DNA of 64,000 nt, taken from the NCBI RefSeq assembly GCF_025802015.1, contig NZ_JAOYFC010000001.1:1488001-1552000 (forward strand). The letters are read 5' to 3'. The notes beneath the pieces are model-generated. The model made no database searches. It had not been told where the DNA came from and saw nothing but the letters and a program-made list of their open reading frames with translations. The position numbers and the translations under genes are program-made. Position 1 is the stretch's first letter. The number at the start of each line of letters is the position of its first letter. Shown piece after piece: positions 35,356-45,392 of the stretch. The DNA comes from Falsihalocynthiibacter halioticoli. Lineage in GTDB: Bacteria > Pseudomonadota > Alphaproteobacteria > Rhodobacterales > Rhodobacteraceae.

Positions 35356-36732
35356 CTAGAAAAAGTCGATCGAGACCTGCAACAGGCGCTCGACCTCGGG
35401 CACATCGGCCGCCATTGCAAACATCGCGATCACATCACCATCCTCAATCCGTAGGTCACCGGAGGGCCGCATTAGTTTCGCGCCCTTCTTAACCGCTCCG
35501 ACCAAAACGCCTTCAGGGAAGTTGATGTCGCGGATATGCTGGCCCGAGATAGGCGACGTCGAGAGAACCTGCGCTTCGATGACTTCGGCTTCAGCGTCGC
35601 CGATGGAATAAACACCACGCACCCGCCCGTGGCGGATATGGCGCAAAATCGAACTCACCGTTGTGGCCCGTGGGTTGATGTAGGCGTCAATGCCCATTGG
35701 CCCAAGCAACGGCAGTAGCGTCGGGTCGTTCACCAAACAGATCGACATCGGGCAGCCCATTCCCTTGGCGCGGAGCGCGGCGAGCAGGTTGGTTTTGTCG
35801 TCCTCGGTCACAGTCAGGATGGCGTCAGAGCGGCTGATGCCTGCTTCGGTCAACAGTTCGGGGCTAAGCCCATCACCATTCAAAACAATTGTGCGCTCCA
35901 ACGCGTCTGCGGCCATCTCGGCACGCTCCCGCGAACGTTCAATCACCTTTGCGCGTATGCGGGTTGCGCGCTTCTCAAGCGCCTGAGCAACCGCAAGGCC
36001 AACGTTGCCGCCGCCCACAAGCACAACGCGTTCTTGCTTCTTCTGTGTCTTGCCAAACACCTCGAGCGTTCGGGCAACGTCCTCGGTATTGGTGAACACG
36101 TAGATCTGATCACCGGCAAAAAGCTGGTCATTGGCCTCGGGCGCAAACAGCGTGCCCTTGCGACGAACCCCAACAACAATCGCAGAGAGCGTCGAAAACA
36201 GATCGGTCAATTGCCGCAAAGGCGTATGAACAACGGGGCAATCGTCATCAAGCTGAATGCCAAGAAGCTGGCTGTCGCCATCTAGGAAACTCTCGGTATC
36301 AAATGCCGATGGCGCAGCAAGACGGCTCAACGCGGCTTCGGCCACCTCGCGTTCGGGCGAAATCACCACGTCGATCGGCATGTGGTCCCGCCGATAAAGA
36401 TCAGAGTAAATCGCATCCAGATAAGATTGGCTGCGCAAGCGCGCAATTTTTCGCGGAATCGCGAAGACCGAGTGAGCCACCTGACAGGTGACCATATTCA
36501 CCTCGTCAGAATGGGTCGCTGCGATGATCATATCCGCGTCCCGCGCCCCTGCCCGCTCTAGGATATCGGGATAGCTGGCAAAACCGGCGATCCCTTGTAC
36601 TTCGAGCGTATCGGTGGCGCGATGAACGAGATCGGGATTGTTATCAACAACAGTAACGTCGTTGCGCTCCCCAGAGAGATGACGGGCAATCTGCCAGCCC
36701 ACCTGACCAGCTCCGCAAATGATGACCTTCAT
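35356..36732 (-). CDS. trkA: Trk potassium uptake NAD-binding subunit TrkA
   Basis: Cytosolic gating subunit of the Trk system. The 458-residue protein has two RCK repeats, each a Rossmann-type TrkA_N domain (KVIICGAGQVGWQIARHLSG at the start, VVLVGGGNVGLAVAQAL near residue 230) followed by a TrkA_C domain. The ATG at 36732 is chosen: AAGGA lies upstream, and a TTG one codon earlier is also in frame. It lies 92 bp after ntrX in the same direction. Confidence 0.94.
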   Translation of the reverse strand: MKVIICGAGQVGWQIARHLSGERNDVTVVDNNPDLVHRATDTLEVQGIAGFASYPDILERAGARDADMIIAATHSDEVNMVTCQVAHSVFAIPRKIARLRSQSYLDAIYSDLYRRDHMPIDVVISPEREVAEAALSRLAAPSAFDTESFLDGDSQLLGIQLDDDCPVVHTPLRQLTDLFSTLSAIVVGVRRKGTLFAPEANDQLFAGDQIYVFTNTEDVARTLEVFGKTQKKQERVVLVGGGNVGLAVAQALEKRATRIRAKVIERSRERAEMAADALERTIVLNGDGLSPELLTEAGISRSDAILTVTEDDKTNLLAALRAKGMGCPMSICLVNDPTLLPLLGPMGIDAYINPRATTVSSILRHIRHGRVRGVYSIGDAEAEVIEAQVLSTSPISGQHIRDINFPEGVLVGAVKKGAKLMRPSGDLRIEDGDVIAMFAMAADVPEVERLLQVSIDFF

Positions 36733-36824
36733 CAAACGATCCTTCTGTGCCGCATTATCCGGCCCAATCTATGGCGCATGAACCGCGCGGCGTCAAACCC
36801 ACGGTATCACGCGCCAATTCCGGA

Positions 36825-38237
36825 TTACGCCTGCTCGTCAGCGACCTCATCCACATGGGCAACACGCGCGCCGGTCTTGTTGCTGGTCACAATCCCAAGC
36901 GATTTAAGCTTTCGGTGCAAAGCACTGCGTTCCATTCCAACGAATGTCGCGGTGCGGCTGATGTTTCCGCCAAAGCGATTGATTTGGGTCATCAGGTATT
37001 CCCGCTCGAACAACTCGCGCGCCTCGCGCAATGGCAAGGTTGCAAGACCAGCCGATAGGATCACCCCTGCACCATCGCCTTCAGGCTCACTTTGTTGTGG
37101 AAGCTCACTGGCATCGATCGGGCCGTTGTCGTTGCCAAGGATCAAGATGCGTTCAACCACATTCTTGAGTTGGCGCACGTTGCCTGGCCACGGCATTGTT
37201 TGCAGCAGAGCCTTGGCTTCACCCGTAAGTTCGCGCAGAGGCAAACCCTGATCGCGGTTAAACTTCGCGATAAAGGCTTCGGCAAGTTCAGGAATATCCT
37301 CGCGACGATCTTCAAGAGATGGGACCGTGATCGGAACAACGTTCAGGCGGTGATATAGCTCCTGACGGAAATTTCCGATGTCAATTTCGGCTTGCAAGTC
37401 CCTGTTTGAACTCGAAATAACGCGAATATCTACGCGCACATTGTCACTGCCGCCAACGCGCTGAAACTGCTGATCAACCAACACGCGCAAAATCTTAGAT
37501 TGGGTTCCAAGAGGCATATCCGCGACTTCGTCAAAATAGATTACGCCGCCGTGGGCCTGCTCCAACAATCCCGGCTCAACGCCGCGCTCCGCGGTTTCCC
37601 GACCGAAAAGAACTTCTTCCATCCGTTCCGGCTCAATCGAAGCAGAATTCACAACGATGAACGGCGCATTGGCGCGGTCGCTGTTGGCATGAATGAACCG
37701 CGCGGCGATCTCTTTGCCTGCACCACCCGGACCAGTCAGCATCACGCGCCCGTTAGACTTTGTTACCTTTTCAAGGTTAGATTTCAATGCTTTAAACGCC
37801 GAACTTGACCCGAGCATCTCGGCGCTTGAAACATCCCGACGTCGCAACTCGTTGTTCTCGCGCCGCAGACGCGATGTCTCCATCGCGCGGGTTATGACAA
37901 CCATCAACTGATCAATATTGAACGGTTTTTCAATAAAGTCGTAAGCCCCCTGTTTAATCGCGGCCACCGCAATCTCGATGTTGCCGTGCCCAGAGATAAT
38001 CACAATCGGAATATCGGGGTTGTCACGCTTCGTTGCCTTGAGGATATCGATACCGTCCATCCGGCTGTCCTTTAGCCAGATATCCAAGATCATCAGGCCC
38101 GGAGGCTCTGCGTTGATCTGCTCCATACACTCGTCGGAGTTACTTGCAAGACGGGTCGTAAACCCTTCATCTTTAAGGATATCCGAAATCAACTCGCGGA
38201 TATCTCTTTCGTCATCAACGATTAGAATGTCGCTCAT
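36825..38237 (-). CDS. ntrX: Nitrogen response regulator NtrX (without GAFTGA loop)
   Basis: Response regulator paired with NtrY. It has 470 residues. The receiver domain carries phospho-acceptor Asp52 (LDIWLKD). An AAA+ domain follows with Walker A GPGGAGKE and Walker B GVIYFDE, then a Fis-type helix-turn-helix at the C terminus (GGNISRTATFVGMERSALHRKL). The loop that contacts sigma-54 normally reads GAFTGA; here the stretch after VLFG is RETAERGVEPGLLEQ, so the motif is absent. The start at 38237 follows AGAGGTAGG and overlaps the ntrY stop. Confidence 0.93.
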   Translation of the reverse strand: MSDILIVDDERDIRELISDILKDEGFTTRLASNSDECMEQINAEPPGLMILDIWLKDSRMDGIDILKATKRDNPDIPIVIISGHGNIEIAVAAIKQGAYDFIEKPFNIDQLMVVITRAMETSRLRRENNELRRRDVSSAEMLGSSSAFKALKSNLEKVTKSNGRVMLTGPGGAGKEIAARFIHANSDRANAPFIVVNSASIEPERMEEVLFGRETAERGVEPGLLEQAHGGVIYFDEVADMPLGTQSKILRVLVDQQFQRVGGSDNVRVDIRVISSSNRDLQAEIDIGNFRQELYHRLNVVPITVPSLEDRREDIPELAEAFIAKFNRDQGLPLRELTGEAKALLQTMPWPGNVRQLKNVVERILILGNDNGPIDASELPQQSEPEGDGAGVILSAGLATLPLREARELFEREYLMTQINRFGGNISRTATFVGMERSALHRKLKSLGIVTSNKTGARVAHVDEVADEQA

Positions 38238-40483
38238 TGTCCTACCTCTCTTCCTGTTGTCGCAGCAGACCACGGGAGAGTGATCGCCACACAAGCGCCT
38301 GCACGCTCGGTATTGCCAAATTTCTCTGCATCAAGGAGCGCCAGCGTACCGCCGTGCTCCTCAACGATTTTCTTCACGATGGGTAAGCCAAGGCCTGTCC
38401 CCTTATCGCGGGTTGTTACATAGGGCTCAAAGAGCCGCGTCCTGTCGGCGGGGAAGCCAATGCCGTTATCGGAAATACGCACCGTCCATTCGGACTCATT
38501 GGTTTCAACCTCTATCCGAACCTGTGGATCAAAGCCTTCTGGTACGCCTTTTTCCATATGAGTTTCAACACCTTCCCCAGCGTTCTTAATAATATTTGTT
38601 AGCGCTTGGGCGATCATTGTTGCGTCGACATCAGACATACACGGACCATCCGGCACTTCTGCGGAAAGCGTAACTTCGCCCAATGCGCCAGTTTGCAAAA
38701 CAACGGCGTCTCGCAGCAATTCATTCAGATCATGCTCGCGCAATTCTGGCTCTGGCATCCGCGCAAACTTAGAGAACTCGTCTACAATGCGGCGAAGATC
38801 ATCGGTCTTGCGCACGATCACTTCGGTCATCTGAGCGAGTGTTTCGGCGTCTGCTTCCTCAAGCCGGGGCGAGAATTTGCGTTTGATCCGCTCGGCAGAA
38901 AGCTGGATGGGTGTTAGCGGGTTCTTGATTTCATGGGCAATCCGCCGCGCTACATCCCCCCAAGCTGCCATACGCTGCGCGGTTACAAGGTCTGTCACAT
39001 CGTCAAAGGCGATCACATAGCCCTCTAGCCCACCTTCGCTGTTCCGCCGTGGTGAAATCCGCACCAACAGGTTCTCTAGCTTGCCGTCGCGCGTTACGCG
39101 AACCTCTTCCTGAGCAATTTCGGCGCGGGATTTACGCGTGCGTTCAAAAAACGCGCCAAACTCGGGAACGGCGACGGCAATCTGTTCATCGCCAGCATTG
39201 CTCGACAAAGCCAGCAGACGCCGTGCGGAGCGGTTCACAAAGTCCACGCGCCCCTCGGCGTCAAGCCCGACAACACCTGAGGTGACGGAATTCAGCACCG
39301 AGTCAAACTGACGACGGCGCGCCTCAATCTGGCGTGTGTTATCAAGCAAGGCTTCGCGCTGATCACGCAGTTGGCGCATCATTTGGTTAAAGTAGCGGCC
39401 GAGCATTGCGATTTCATCGTCGCCGCGTTCCTCAAGGACCTGAACAGACATATCGCCCGAGCCAACGCGCTGTGCCGCGCTGGTCAATCGGCCCACGGGA
39501 CGCGACAGGCGCTCGGCAAACCACAGGCCAAGCCAGATCGCTGCCAAGATCAGAATAACTGCAAAGCCGAGGTATAAGAGACCGAATTCAAAGAGAATTT
39601 TGCCACGGTCTTTTTCAAGCTGTTGATACAGCGACACGGTTTCTTGTGTCTCGTCCAGCAGGTTCAAAATCTCTCCATCGACATCGCGGGACACGTATAA
39701 ATAACGGTCAAGCAAGCCCGACAATGCAACCAAGGCGCGGAATTCGTTGTTGTTCCAATCGCGGATGACTACGGTTTCCCCAGCATCGGCGCGGGCAAGA
39801 TCGTCGTCACTTGGGCGTTCGTAATCAAATAGATATGACCGAACGCCGCGGGCTCGGATTTCACCGGCCCCGTCAATCACAAAAGCTTCGCGGAAGTTGC
39901 GATTCACCTCTTGCTGGGCTTCGTTAAGGAATTCACGCAGATCACCATCGGGCGTGCGCACGCTGCCCAATGCGTTGAGGTTGATACGGTCTGCGAGAGC
40001 TTCGGCATCGGTCACGAGAAAACGGTGGTGCTCCGCCTCATAGGCTTGTGCAGCATCGAGCGAAGATGAAACCACTTCCCGCACACGCTCGGAAAACCAG
40101 CCCTCGATCCCGACATTCACCGTAAGCATCGCAAAAACAGCAACCAGAATAGTCGGCAAGAGCGCCACAACCGCGAAAACGCCGGTCAAACGTAGGTGAA
40201 GCCGCGATCCAGCAGATTTCGCCCGCCTTGCTGCAATCATCTGCACCACCCGTTGCAACACGAGCGAGGCCACAAGCAGCGCATAGACCAAATCGGCCAA
40301 GAGAATCAGGCGGAGCGCAGTTGGCCCAGCGGCCACCTCATAGGGGCCAAGCACAACAAACGTCGCCGCTGCCAATATCGGGCCAAGAACGACCAATCCC
40401 AGAGTTGCGATGTTCTGAAATTTTCGTTGCCGGCGCAGCCGACTAAGCCTGTTTATCGTCGCACTTTGTCCCAAAATTGGCAC
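38234..40483 (-). CDS. ntrY: Nitrogen regulation sensor histidine kinase NtrY
   Basis: Membrane sensor kinase for NtrX, 749 residues. N-terminal membrane helices (three within the first 120 residues and one near 300) frame a periplasmic sensory region. A HAMP domain, a PAS domain, HisKA with the His in AHEIKNPLTPIQLSAER, and HATPase_c with GTGLGLPIVK follow. The GTG at 40483 is chosen because GGAGG lies 5 bases upstream, although the frame is open to 40525. It follows ntrC after about 100 bp. Confidence 0.93.
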   Translation of the reverse strand: MPILGQSATINRLSRLRRQRKFQNIATLGLVVLGPILAAATFVVLGPYEVAAGPTALRLILLADLVYALLVASLVLQRVVQMIAARRAKSAGSRLHLRLTGVFAVVALLPTILVAVFAMLTVNVGIEGWFSERVREVVSSSLDAAQAYEAEHHRFLVTDAEALADRINLNALGSVRTPDGDLREFLNEAQQEVNRNFREAFVIDGAGEIRARGVRSYLFDYERPSDDDLARADAGETVVIRDWNNNEFRALVALSGLLDRYLYVSRDVDGEILNLLDETQETVSLYQQLEKDRGKILFEFGLLYLGFAVILILAAIWLGLWFAERLSRPVGRLTSAAQRVGSGDMSVQVLEERGDDEIAMLGRYFNQMMRQLRDQREALLDNTRQIEARRRQFDSVLNSVTSGVVGLDAEGRVDFVNRSARRLLALSSNAGDEQIAVAVPEFGAFFERTRKSRAEIAQEEVRVTRDGKLENLLVRISPRRNSEGGLEGYVIAFDDVTDLVTAQRMAAWGDVARRIAHEIKNPLTPIQLSAERIKRKFSPRLEEADAETLAQMTEVIVRKTDDLRRIVDEFSKFARMPEPELREHDLNELLRDAVVLQTGALGEVTLSAEVPDGPCMSDVDATMIAQALTNIIKNAGEGVETHMEKGVPEGFDPQVRIEVETNESEWTVRISDNGIGFPADRTRLFEPYVTTRDKGTGLGLPIVKKIVEEHGGTLALLDAEKFGNTERAGACVAITLPWSAATTGREVGQ

Positions 40484-40582
40484 TGTGCCCTCCAAAGATG
40501 ATGTGGCCCCATGTGTGACCACCACAACATACCCACTGCTTTTCTATGGCCGCAGCCTTATTGTCACGGGTATGTTGCTCTT

Positions 40583-41959
40583 TTACATCAATTTGCGACG
40601 GCGTGTCACGCTAATTTCGAGGTCTGTGATCTTCTTTCTGAGGGTGTTTCGGTTAATTCCAAGCAAGTCCGCGCACTTAGCCTGATTTCCACCTGTCGCA
40701 TCCAAGGCGATTTCGATCAATGGTGTCTCGATTTCGCGCAGAATCCGCTGATAAACGCCGGGTGGCGGCAAGACACCGCCGTGAAGATCAAAGTAGCGGC
40801 GCAGATGTTTTGCTACCGATGCAGACAGCAATTCGCCCTCGGCTCCTGTGCTGGTCGGCTCCATTGCAGGCTGGTTGCCCAACACAAGCTCGACCTCGGG
40901 GACGGTGATTTCTTCTTCAACGGATGTAACGACCAGACGACGGATCGTGTTTTCCAACTGCCGTACGTTGCCCGGCCAGCTATATGCGCGGATCATCTCC
41001 ATCGCATCCTGCCCAAGACGGCGGACCGGCGCACCTTCACGCTCTGCTTTCGCGAGGAAATGGTTTGCCAGCAACGGAATGTCATCCACCCGCTCGCGCA
41101 GCGCAGGTACGGTCACTGTCACGCCACAGAGGCGGTAATAGAGATCTTGCCGAATCTCGCCACTTTCCATTTTCTGGCTTAAGTTGGTTTGGCTGGTCGC
41201 CATGATGCGCGGGGCATTGTCGCCGAAACTGTCGAGCATTCGAACAACACGTGCTTGGGAATCCGCATCCAAATCACCAACTTCATCAAACAGGATCGAG
41301 CCACCCTTTGCGCGAGAAACTACTGTAGCTGGGCCATCCATCCCTTTGAGATCATTCGCACTTACCACAACAAAGGGCAGCGTTCGACGGTCTGAGAAAT
41401 CGTGGATTGCGCGCGCGATCAATGACTTGCCAGTGCCGCTTTCGCCAGAAATCATCACAGAGAGATCGGTGTTCATCACCCGCGCAACGAGCCGATAAAG
41501 CGCCTGCATTTGAGGCGTACGGCCAACCAACGGCAGATCGTCGGAAGCGCCCTCTTGCTGGGTATCGTCGTCTCGTTTGGCGTTGCGCGCACGACGTTTA
41601 ATCTCAAGGCCACGGGCCGCCCGCTTCATCAGATCAGGAAGATCGAACGGCTTGGGCAGGTAATCATAGGCCTCGGCCTCGGCGGCCTGAATAGCGGTCA
41701 TGATGGTGTTTTGCGCCGAAATCACAATCACCGGCAGGCCGGGGCGAAGCTCGCCAATTTTCGGCAGCGCTTCGAGGCCGTTTCCGTCGGGCATCATGAC
41801 GTCGGAAATCACGAGGTCGCCCTTCCCTTCCTCGACCCAACGCATCAGCGTCATCAAAGAAGACGTGGCATGGACCTTACAGCCCGCTCGGGTCAAAGCT
41901 TGGGTCAGGACGGTACGAATTGTACGATCATCATCTGCGACTAGAACTGTCCCATCCAT
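40583..41959 (-). CDS. ntrC: Nitrogen regulatory protein NtrC (Rhodobacter type, no GAFTGA)
   Basis: Response regulator for nitrogen limitation, 458 residues. The receiver domain has Asp53 (VISDVMMP). The AAA+ domain has Walker A GESGTGKS and Walker B SILFDE. The C-terminal Fis-type helix-turn-helix reads NQAKCADLLGINRNTLRKKI. The whole stretch that should hold ESELFGHEKGAFTGA is missing: VVVSANDLKGMDGPATVVSRAKGG (positions about 197-220) runs straight through. This matches the Rhodobacter capsulatus NtrC, known to work with the housekeeping sigma-70 form of RNA polymerase instead of sigma-54. It overlaps the ntrB stop by one base. Confidence 0.94.
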   Translation of the reverse strand: MDGTVLVADDDRTIRTVLTQALTRAGCKVHATSSLMTLMRWVEEGKGDLVISDVMMPDGNGLEALPKIGELRPGLPVIVISAQNTIMTAIQAAEAEAYDYLPKPFDLPDLMKRAARGLEIKRRARNAKRDDDTQQEGASDDLPLVGRTPQMQALYRLVARVMNTDLSVMISGESGTGKSLIARAIHDFSDRRTLPFVVVSANDLKGMDGPATVVSRAKGGSILFDEVGDLDADSQARVVRMLDSFGDNAPRIMATSQTNLSQKMESGEIRQDLYYRLCGVTVTVPALRERVDDIPLLANHFLAKAEREGAPVRRLGQDAMEMIRAYSWPGNVRQLENTIRRLVVTSVEEEITVPEVELVLGNQPAMEPTSTGAEGELLSASVAKHLRRYFDLHGGVLPPPGVYQRILREIETPLIEIALDATGGNQAKCADLLGINRNTLRKKITDLEISVTRRRKLM

Positions 41960-43053
41960 CAGGCGGTCTCCACTTCGGTTTGTTCAAATTTCGGGGCAAC
42001 AGGCAAGGAGATGCGGAACACGGTTCTGCCTGGCGCCGAGTCAACGGCGATCCATCCCTGATGCTCGGATATGATTTTGCTCACAAGCGCGAGGCCAAGG
42101 CCGGTTCCGTTTTCGCGGCCCGAGACAAAGGGTTCGAACACATCGCTTGCAATTTCGGCCGGTAATCCCGGACCATCATCAATGATTTCGATTTGCAGCG
42201 GCACAGAACCAGAGCCATCGGCACGGCGCAGGCGCATCGAGTTTTCATAGAATGTATGAATGCGGATTTTACCGCCCGCTTTATTGGCTTCGGACGCATT
42301 CTTGAGCAGATTTAGGAACACCTGCTGAAGCTGGTCAGCATCTCCCCAAGTCGCGGGGAGCGAGGGATCGTAATCCTCAACGATATCCATATGTGCACCA
42401 AAACCGACCATGGCCGAACGGCGGGCGCGATCCAGAACATCGTGGATATTCACGGCCTTACACTGCGGCATGAGCACATTGCCGAATTGCTCCACCTGCT
42501 CCAGCAGCTTCACGATGCGGCGTGTTTCAGCAACGATCAGATCAGTCATTTCCTGATCTTCTACACTGAGGTTCATCGACAAAAGTTGCGCAGCACCCGT
42601 GATGCCAGCAAGCGGGTTCTTGATTTCATGGGCCAGCATTTCGGCCATGCCGATCGCAGATTTGGCTGCTGACTTTACCGAGTGGCTGCGCCCTAAGCGC
42701 CCTGCGATCTCGCGCGGAGAAATCAGCAAGAGAACCTTGGCCGAAGTTTCCCCGCCAACGAGAGAAAGTGGCGCGATTTGAATGTTACAGAGAACCGGCG
42801 GGCGGTCGCCGCCGCCGACGTCCACGTCATTGATAAATAGCGCGGACCGATCTTTGCGCACGCGCTCAAACGAACTTTCAAGCGGCGCGTCAATCATGAC
42901 CTTGTCCCAAACAGGTGCGCCGTGCAGCGTTTTGGCCGATGTATTGAGAAAACTCTCGGCCACAGGGTTACAATCCTCGATATGATCGTCTGCGTCGAGA
43001 ATGAAGGCCGGAATGGGCAAGGAGGCCCAAAAGTCGATGTTGGAGTCCGTCAT
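41959..43053 (-). CDS. ntrB: Nitrogen regulation sensor kinase/phosphatase NtrB
   Basis: Cytosolic histidine kinase for NtrC, controlled by PII proteins. The 364-residue protein has an N-terminal PAS domain, HisKA with the phospho-acceptor His in LAHEIKNPLAGITGAAQLL, and HATPase_c with NLLKNASEA, DDGPGLP and NGTGLGLALV. No membrane helices are present. Its start overlaps the dusB stop (ATGA), and its stop overlaps ntrC. Confidence 0.94.
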   Translation of the reverse strand: MTDSNIDFWASLPIPAFILDADDHIEDCNPVAESFLNTSAKTLHGAPVWDKVMIDAPLESSFERVRKDRSALFINDVDVGGGDRPPVLCNIQIAPLSLVGGETSAKVLLLISPREIAGRLGRSHSVKSAAKSAIGMAEMLAHEIKNPLAGITGAAQLLSMNLSVEDQEMTDLIVAETRRIVKLLEQVEQFGNVLMPQCKAVNIHDVLDRARRSAMVGFGAHMDIVEDYDPSLPATWGDADQLQQVFLNLLKNASEANKAGGKIRIHTFYENSMRLRRADGSGSVPLQIEIIDDGPGLPAEIASDVFEPFVSGRENGTGLGLALVSKIISEHQGWIAVDSAPGRTVFRISLPVAPKFEQTEVETA

Positions 43054-44033
43054 GCTGCGATCCTGTCATGCGGTAAGAGCGCCTCTGGCAGGCGCGTCAG
43101 AACGGCGGCGGGCGCGCGTTCAGTCAGTATGGATTTTCGAAGGTCAGGCGGCGTTTGGACGCGATCCATGTACCACCCCAAATGTTTGCGCGCGACACGA
43201 CCGCCAAGCGTTTCCCCATAAAACGAGAGCATCTCTTCGTAATGGGCAGCGACCATATCGGCAAAACCCGCGCCCTCTGGCACCTCGGGTTCATCCGTTC
43301 CATAGAGGGCGGCTGACACTTGTGCTAGCACCCATGGTTGCCCCTGCGCGCCGCGCCCGATCATCACACCATCTGCGCCGGATTTCTCAAGGGCAGTGCG
43401 CGCGGTTTCGGGACCAAGGATATCGCCATTCGCAATCACGGGAATGGCGACCGCCTCTTTCACCCTATTGATCGCGGCCCAATCGGCGCGACCTTTGTAA
43501 AATTGGCAACGTGTTCGGCCGTGGATCGTAATCATTTGGATACCAGCAGCTTCTGCCCGTTTGGCAAGTTCCGGTGCATTGAGCAGGTCGTCGTCCCAAC
43601 CAAGCCGCGTTTTAAGCGTTGCTGGAATTTTAACAGCCGCGACGACGGCCTCGATCAATGTGAGCGCATGATCCAGATCCTTAAGCAGTGCCGATCCGGA
43701 ATAGCCGTTTACAACCTTTTTGGCGGGGCAGCCCATATTGATATCAATCAGACGCGCACCATTGCTTTCAACCATACGCGCGGCCTCGCCCATCCAATAG
43801 GCATCCCGCCCCGCGATTTGCACCGAGGTATTGGCGCTGTCAAACCCAAGCTCGGCGCGTTCGCGGACACCCGGTTTGGCTTGCACCATTTCCTGACTGG
43901 CGACCATCTCGCTTACAACGAGGCCCGCCCCGAATTTTGACACGAGATTCCGGAACGGCAGATCGGTAATACCCGCCAGCGGCGCGAGGAACACCGGTGG
44001 GGTCAAATCCAATTCTGCGAGTTTTACGGTCAA
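43050..44033 (-). CDS. dusB: tRNA-dihydrouridine synthase DusB (NifR3)
   Basis: FMN enzyme that reduces uridine to dihydrouridine in tRNA. It is known as NifR3 in Rhodobacter because of its place at the head of the ntrBC operon. The TIM-barrel protein has PVFLAPLAGITDLPFRN at the start, the catalytic Cys in NMGCPAKKV, and TIHGRTRCQFYKGRADW. The TTG at 44033 is preferred (327 residues, begins MTVKLAELDL) because AAGGA lies upstream; the frame opens with an ATG at 44081. It is cotranslated with ntrB. Confidence 0.93.
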   Translation of the reverse strand: MTVKLAELDLTPPVFLAPLAGITDLPFRNLVSKFGAGLVVSEMVASQEMVQAKPGVRERAELGFDSANTSVQIAGRDAYWMGEAARMVESNGARLIDINMGCPAKKVVNGYSGSALLKDLDHALTLIEAVVAAVKIPATLKTRLGWDDDLLNAPELAKRAEAAGIQMITIHGRTRCQFYKGRADWAAINRVKEAVAIPVIANGDILGPETARTALEKSGADGVMIGRGAQGQPWVLAQVSAALYGTDEPEVPEGAGFADMVAAHYEEMLSFYGETLGGRVARKHLGWYMDRVQTPPDLRKSILTERAPAAVLTRLPEALLPHDRIAA

Positions 44034-44201
44034 ACGCTTAATCCTTGTGCATTTGCTCTTTGCTACCGCTCTAAAACACAATTGGCAATTCTACCGATTG
44101 GTAAAATGCAACAAAAACACGCAATGCCTATTTTTTAATCACACCCCCATGGAGCACAATCTGTCGTTGTTATCAATTCGCGATTTGCCTAGAGATACCC
44201 C

Positions 44202-45392
44202 ATGACGAACGCACAAATTCCAACCGGAGCACCGGACAAGATGAAAGTGGCCGCGCTCATCGTCGCCGCTGGAAGCGGGAGCAGGATGGGCGGCGGATTG
44301 CCAAAGCAATTCCGCTTGCTGGCGGGACGACCTGTGCTGCTCCACACGGTTGAGATATTTGCAAGGCATCCGGATGTGGCATCGGTCACGGTTGTGCATG
44401 CCGCTGACACCGAAGAAACGACGCGGGATTGCCTTAACGATATAGAGAATGTCGGTTTTACAATCGGCGGTAAAAGCCGCGCAGCCTCTGTTGCGCTTGG
44501 GCTTACCGCTCTTCCATCGGGCACGACGCATGTGCTGATACATGACGGCGCACGCTGTTTGACCTGCCGTGCCGTGATCGACGGGGTTATCGCAGCACTA
44601 GCCGATTCAGACGCTGCTGCCCCTGCCCTTGCTGTCACCGATGCACTCTGGCGTGGAGAAGACGCACAGGTGACTGGCATGCAATCGCGCGACGGGCTTT
44701 TTCGCGCCCAGACACCACAGGGCTTTGCCCTTGCCCCTATCCGCGCAGCGCATGAAAACGGCACACACGAGGCTGCAGACGATGTAGAGCTGGCCCTTGG
44801 CCATGGTATTGACGTCACCATCACCCAAGGGGATGAGGACAACATCAAGCTTACCTACCCGCAGGATTTCGCCCGCGCGGAACGCATACTTAAAGAAAGA
44901 GAACAAAGATCAATGGACATTCGGCTTGGCAACGGATTTGACGTGCATCGATTTGGTGAGGGCAACCATGTGATCCTCTGTGGTGTTGAAATTCCGTTTG
45001 GTCGCGGGCTGCAAGGCCACTCCGATGCCGATGTAGGCATGCATGCGATCACTGATGCCATCTATGGTGCGCTTGGTCAGGGCGACATCGGACAGCACTT
45101 CCCGCCGAGCGAGGCACAGTGGAAAGGTGCAGCAAGCGACATTTTCCTAAAGCACGCCGTTGAGCTGGCACAAGACAGCGGCTTTGCCATTGGAAATGTC
45201 GATTGTACGCTGATCTGCGAACAACCGAAAATCGGCCCCCGCGCGACAGCTATGCGCGCAAAACTTAGCGAAATCATGGGGTTGGACATTGAACGCATCA
45301 GCGTGAAAGCAACAACCTCCGAACGCCTCGGCTTTACTGGCCGCGAAGAAGGGATCGCCGCGCTTGCCACGGCGACATTGGTGAAATCATGA
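44202..45392 (+). CDS. ispDF: Bifunctional IspD/IspF isoprenoid enzyme
   Basis: Fusion of two steps of the MEP isoprenoid pathway. The N-terminal part (about 1-230) is 2-C-methyl-D-erythritol 4-phosphate cytidylyltransferase (IVAAGSGSRMGGGLPKQFR). The C-terminal part (about 238-396) is 2-C-methyl-D-erythritol 2,4-cyclodiphosphate synthase (GNGFDVHRFGEG, LQGHSDADVGMHAITDA, GDIGQHFPPS). The total of 396 residues fits both complete domains. The fusion is common in alphaproteobacteria. It is divergent from dusB and overlaps pgpA by ATGA. Confidence 0.95.
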   Translation: MTNAQIPTGAPDKMKVAALIVAAGSGSRMGGGLPKQFRLLAGRPVLLHTVEIFARHPDVASVTVVHAADTEETTRDCLNDIENVGFTIGGKSRAASVALGLTALPSGTTHVLIHDGARCLTCRAVIDGVIAALADSDAAAPALAVTDALWRGEDAQVTGMQSRDGLFRAQTPQGFALAPIRAAHENGTHEAADDVELALGHGIDVTITQGDEDNIKLTYPQDFARAERILKEREQRSMDIRLGNGFDVHRFGEGNHVILCGVEIPFGRGLQGHSDADVGMHAITDAIYGALGQGDIGQHFPPSEAQWKGAASDIFLKHAVELAQDSGFAIGNVDCTLICEQPKIGPRATAMRAKLSEIMGLDIERISVKATTSERLGFTGREEGIAALATATLVKS

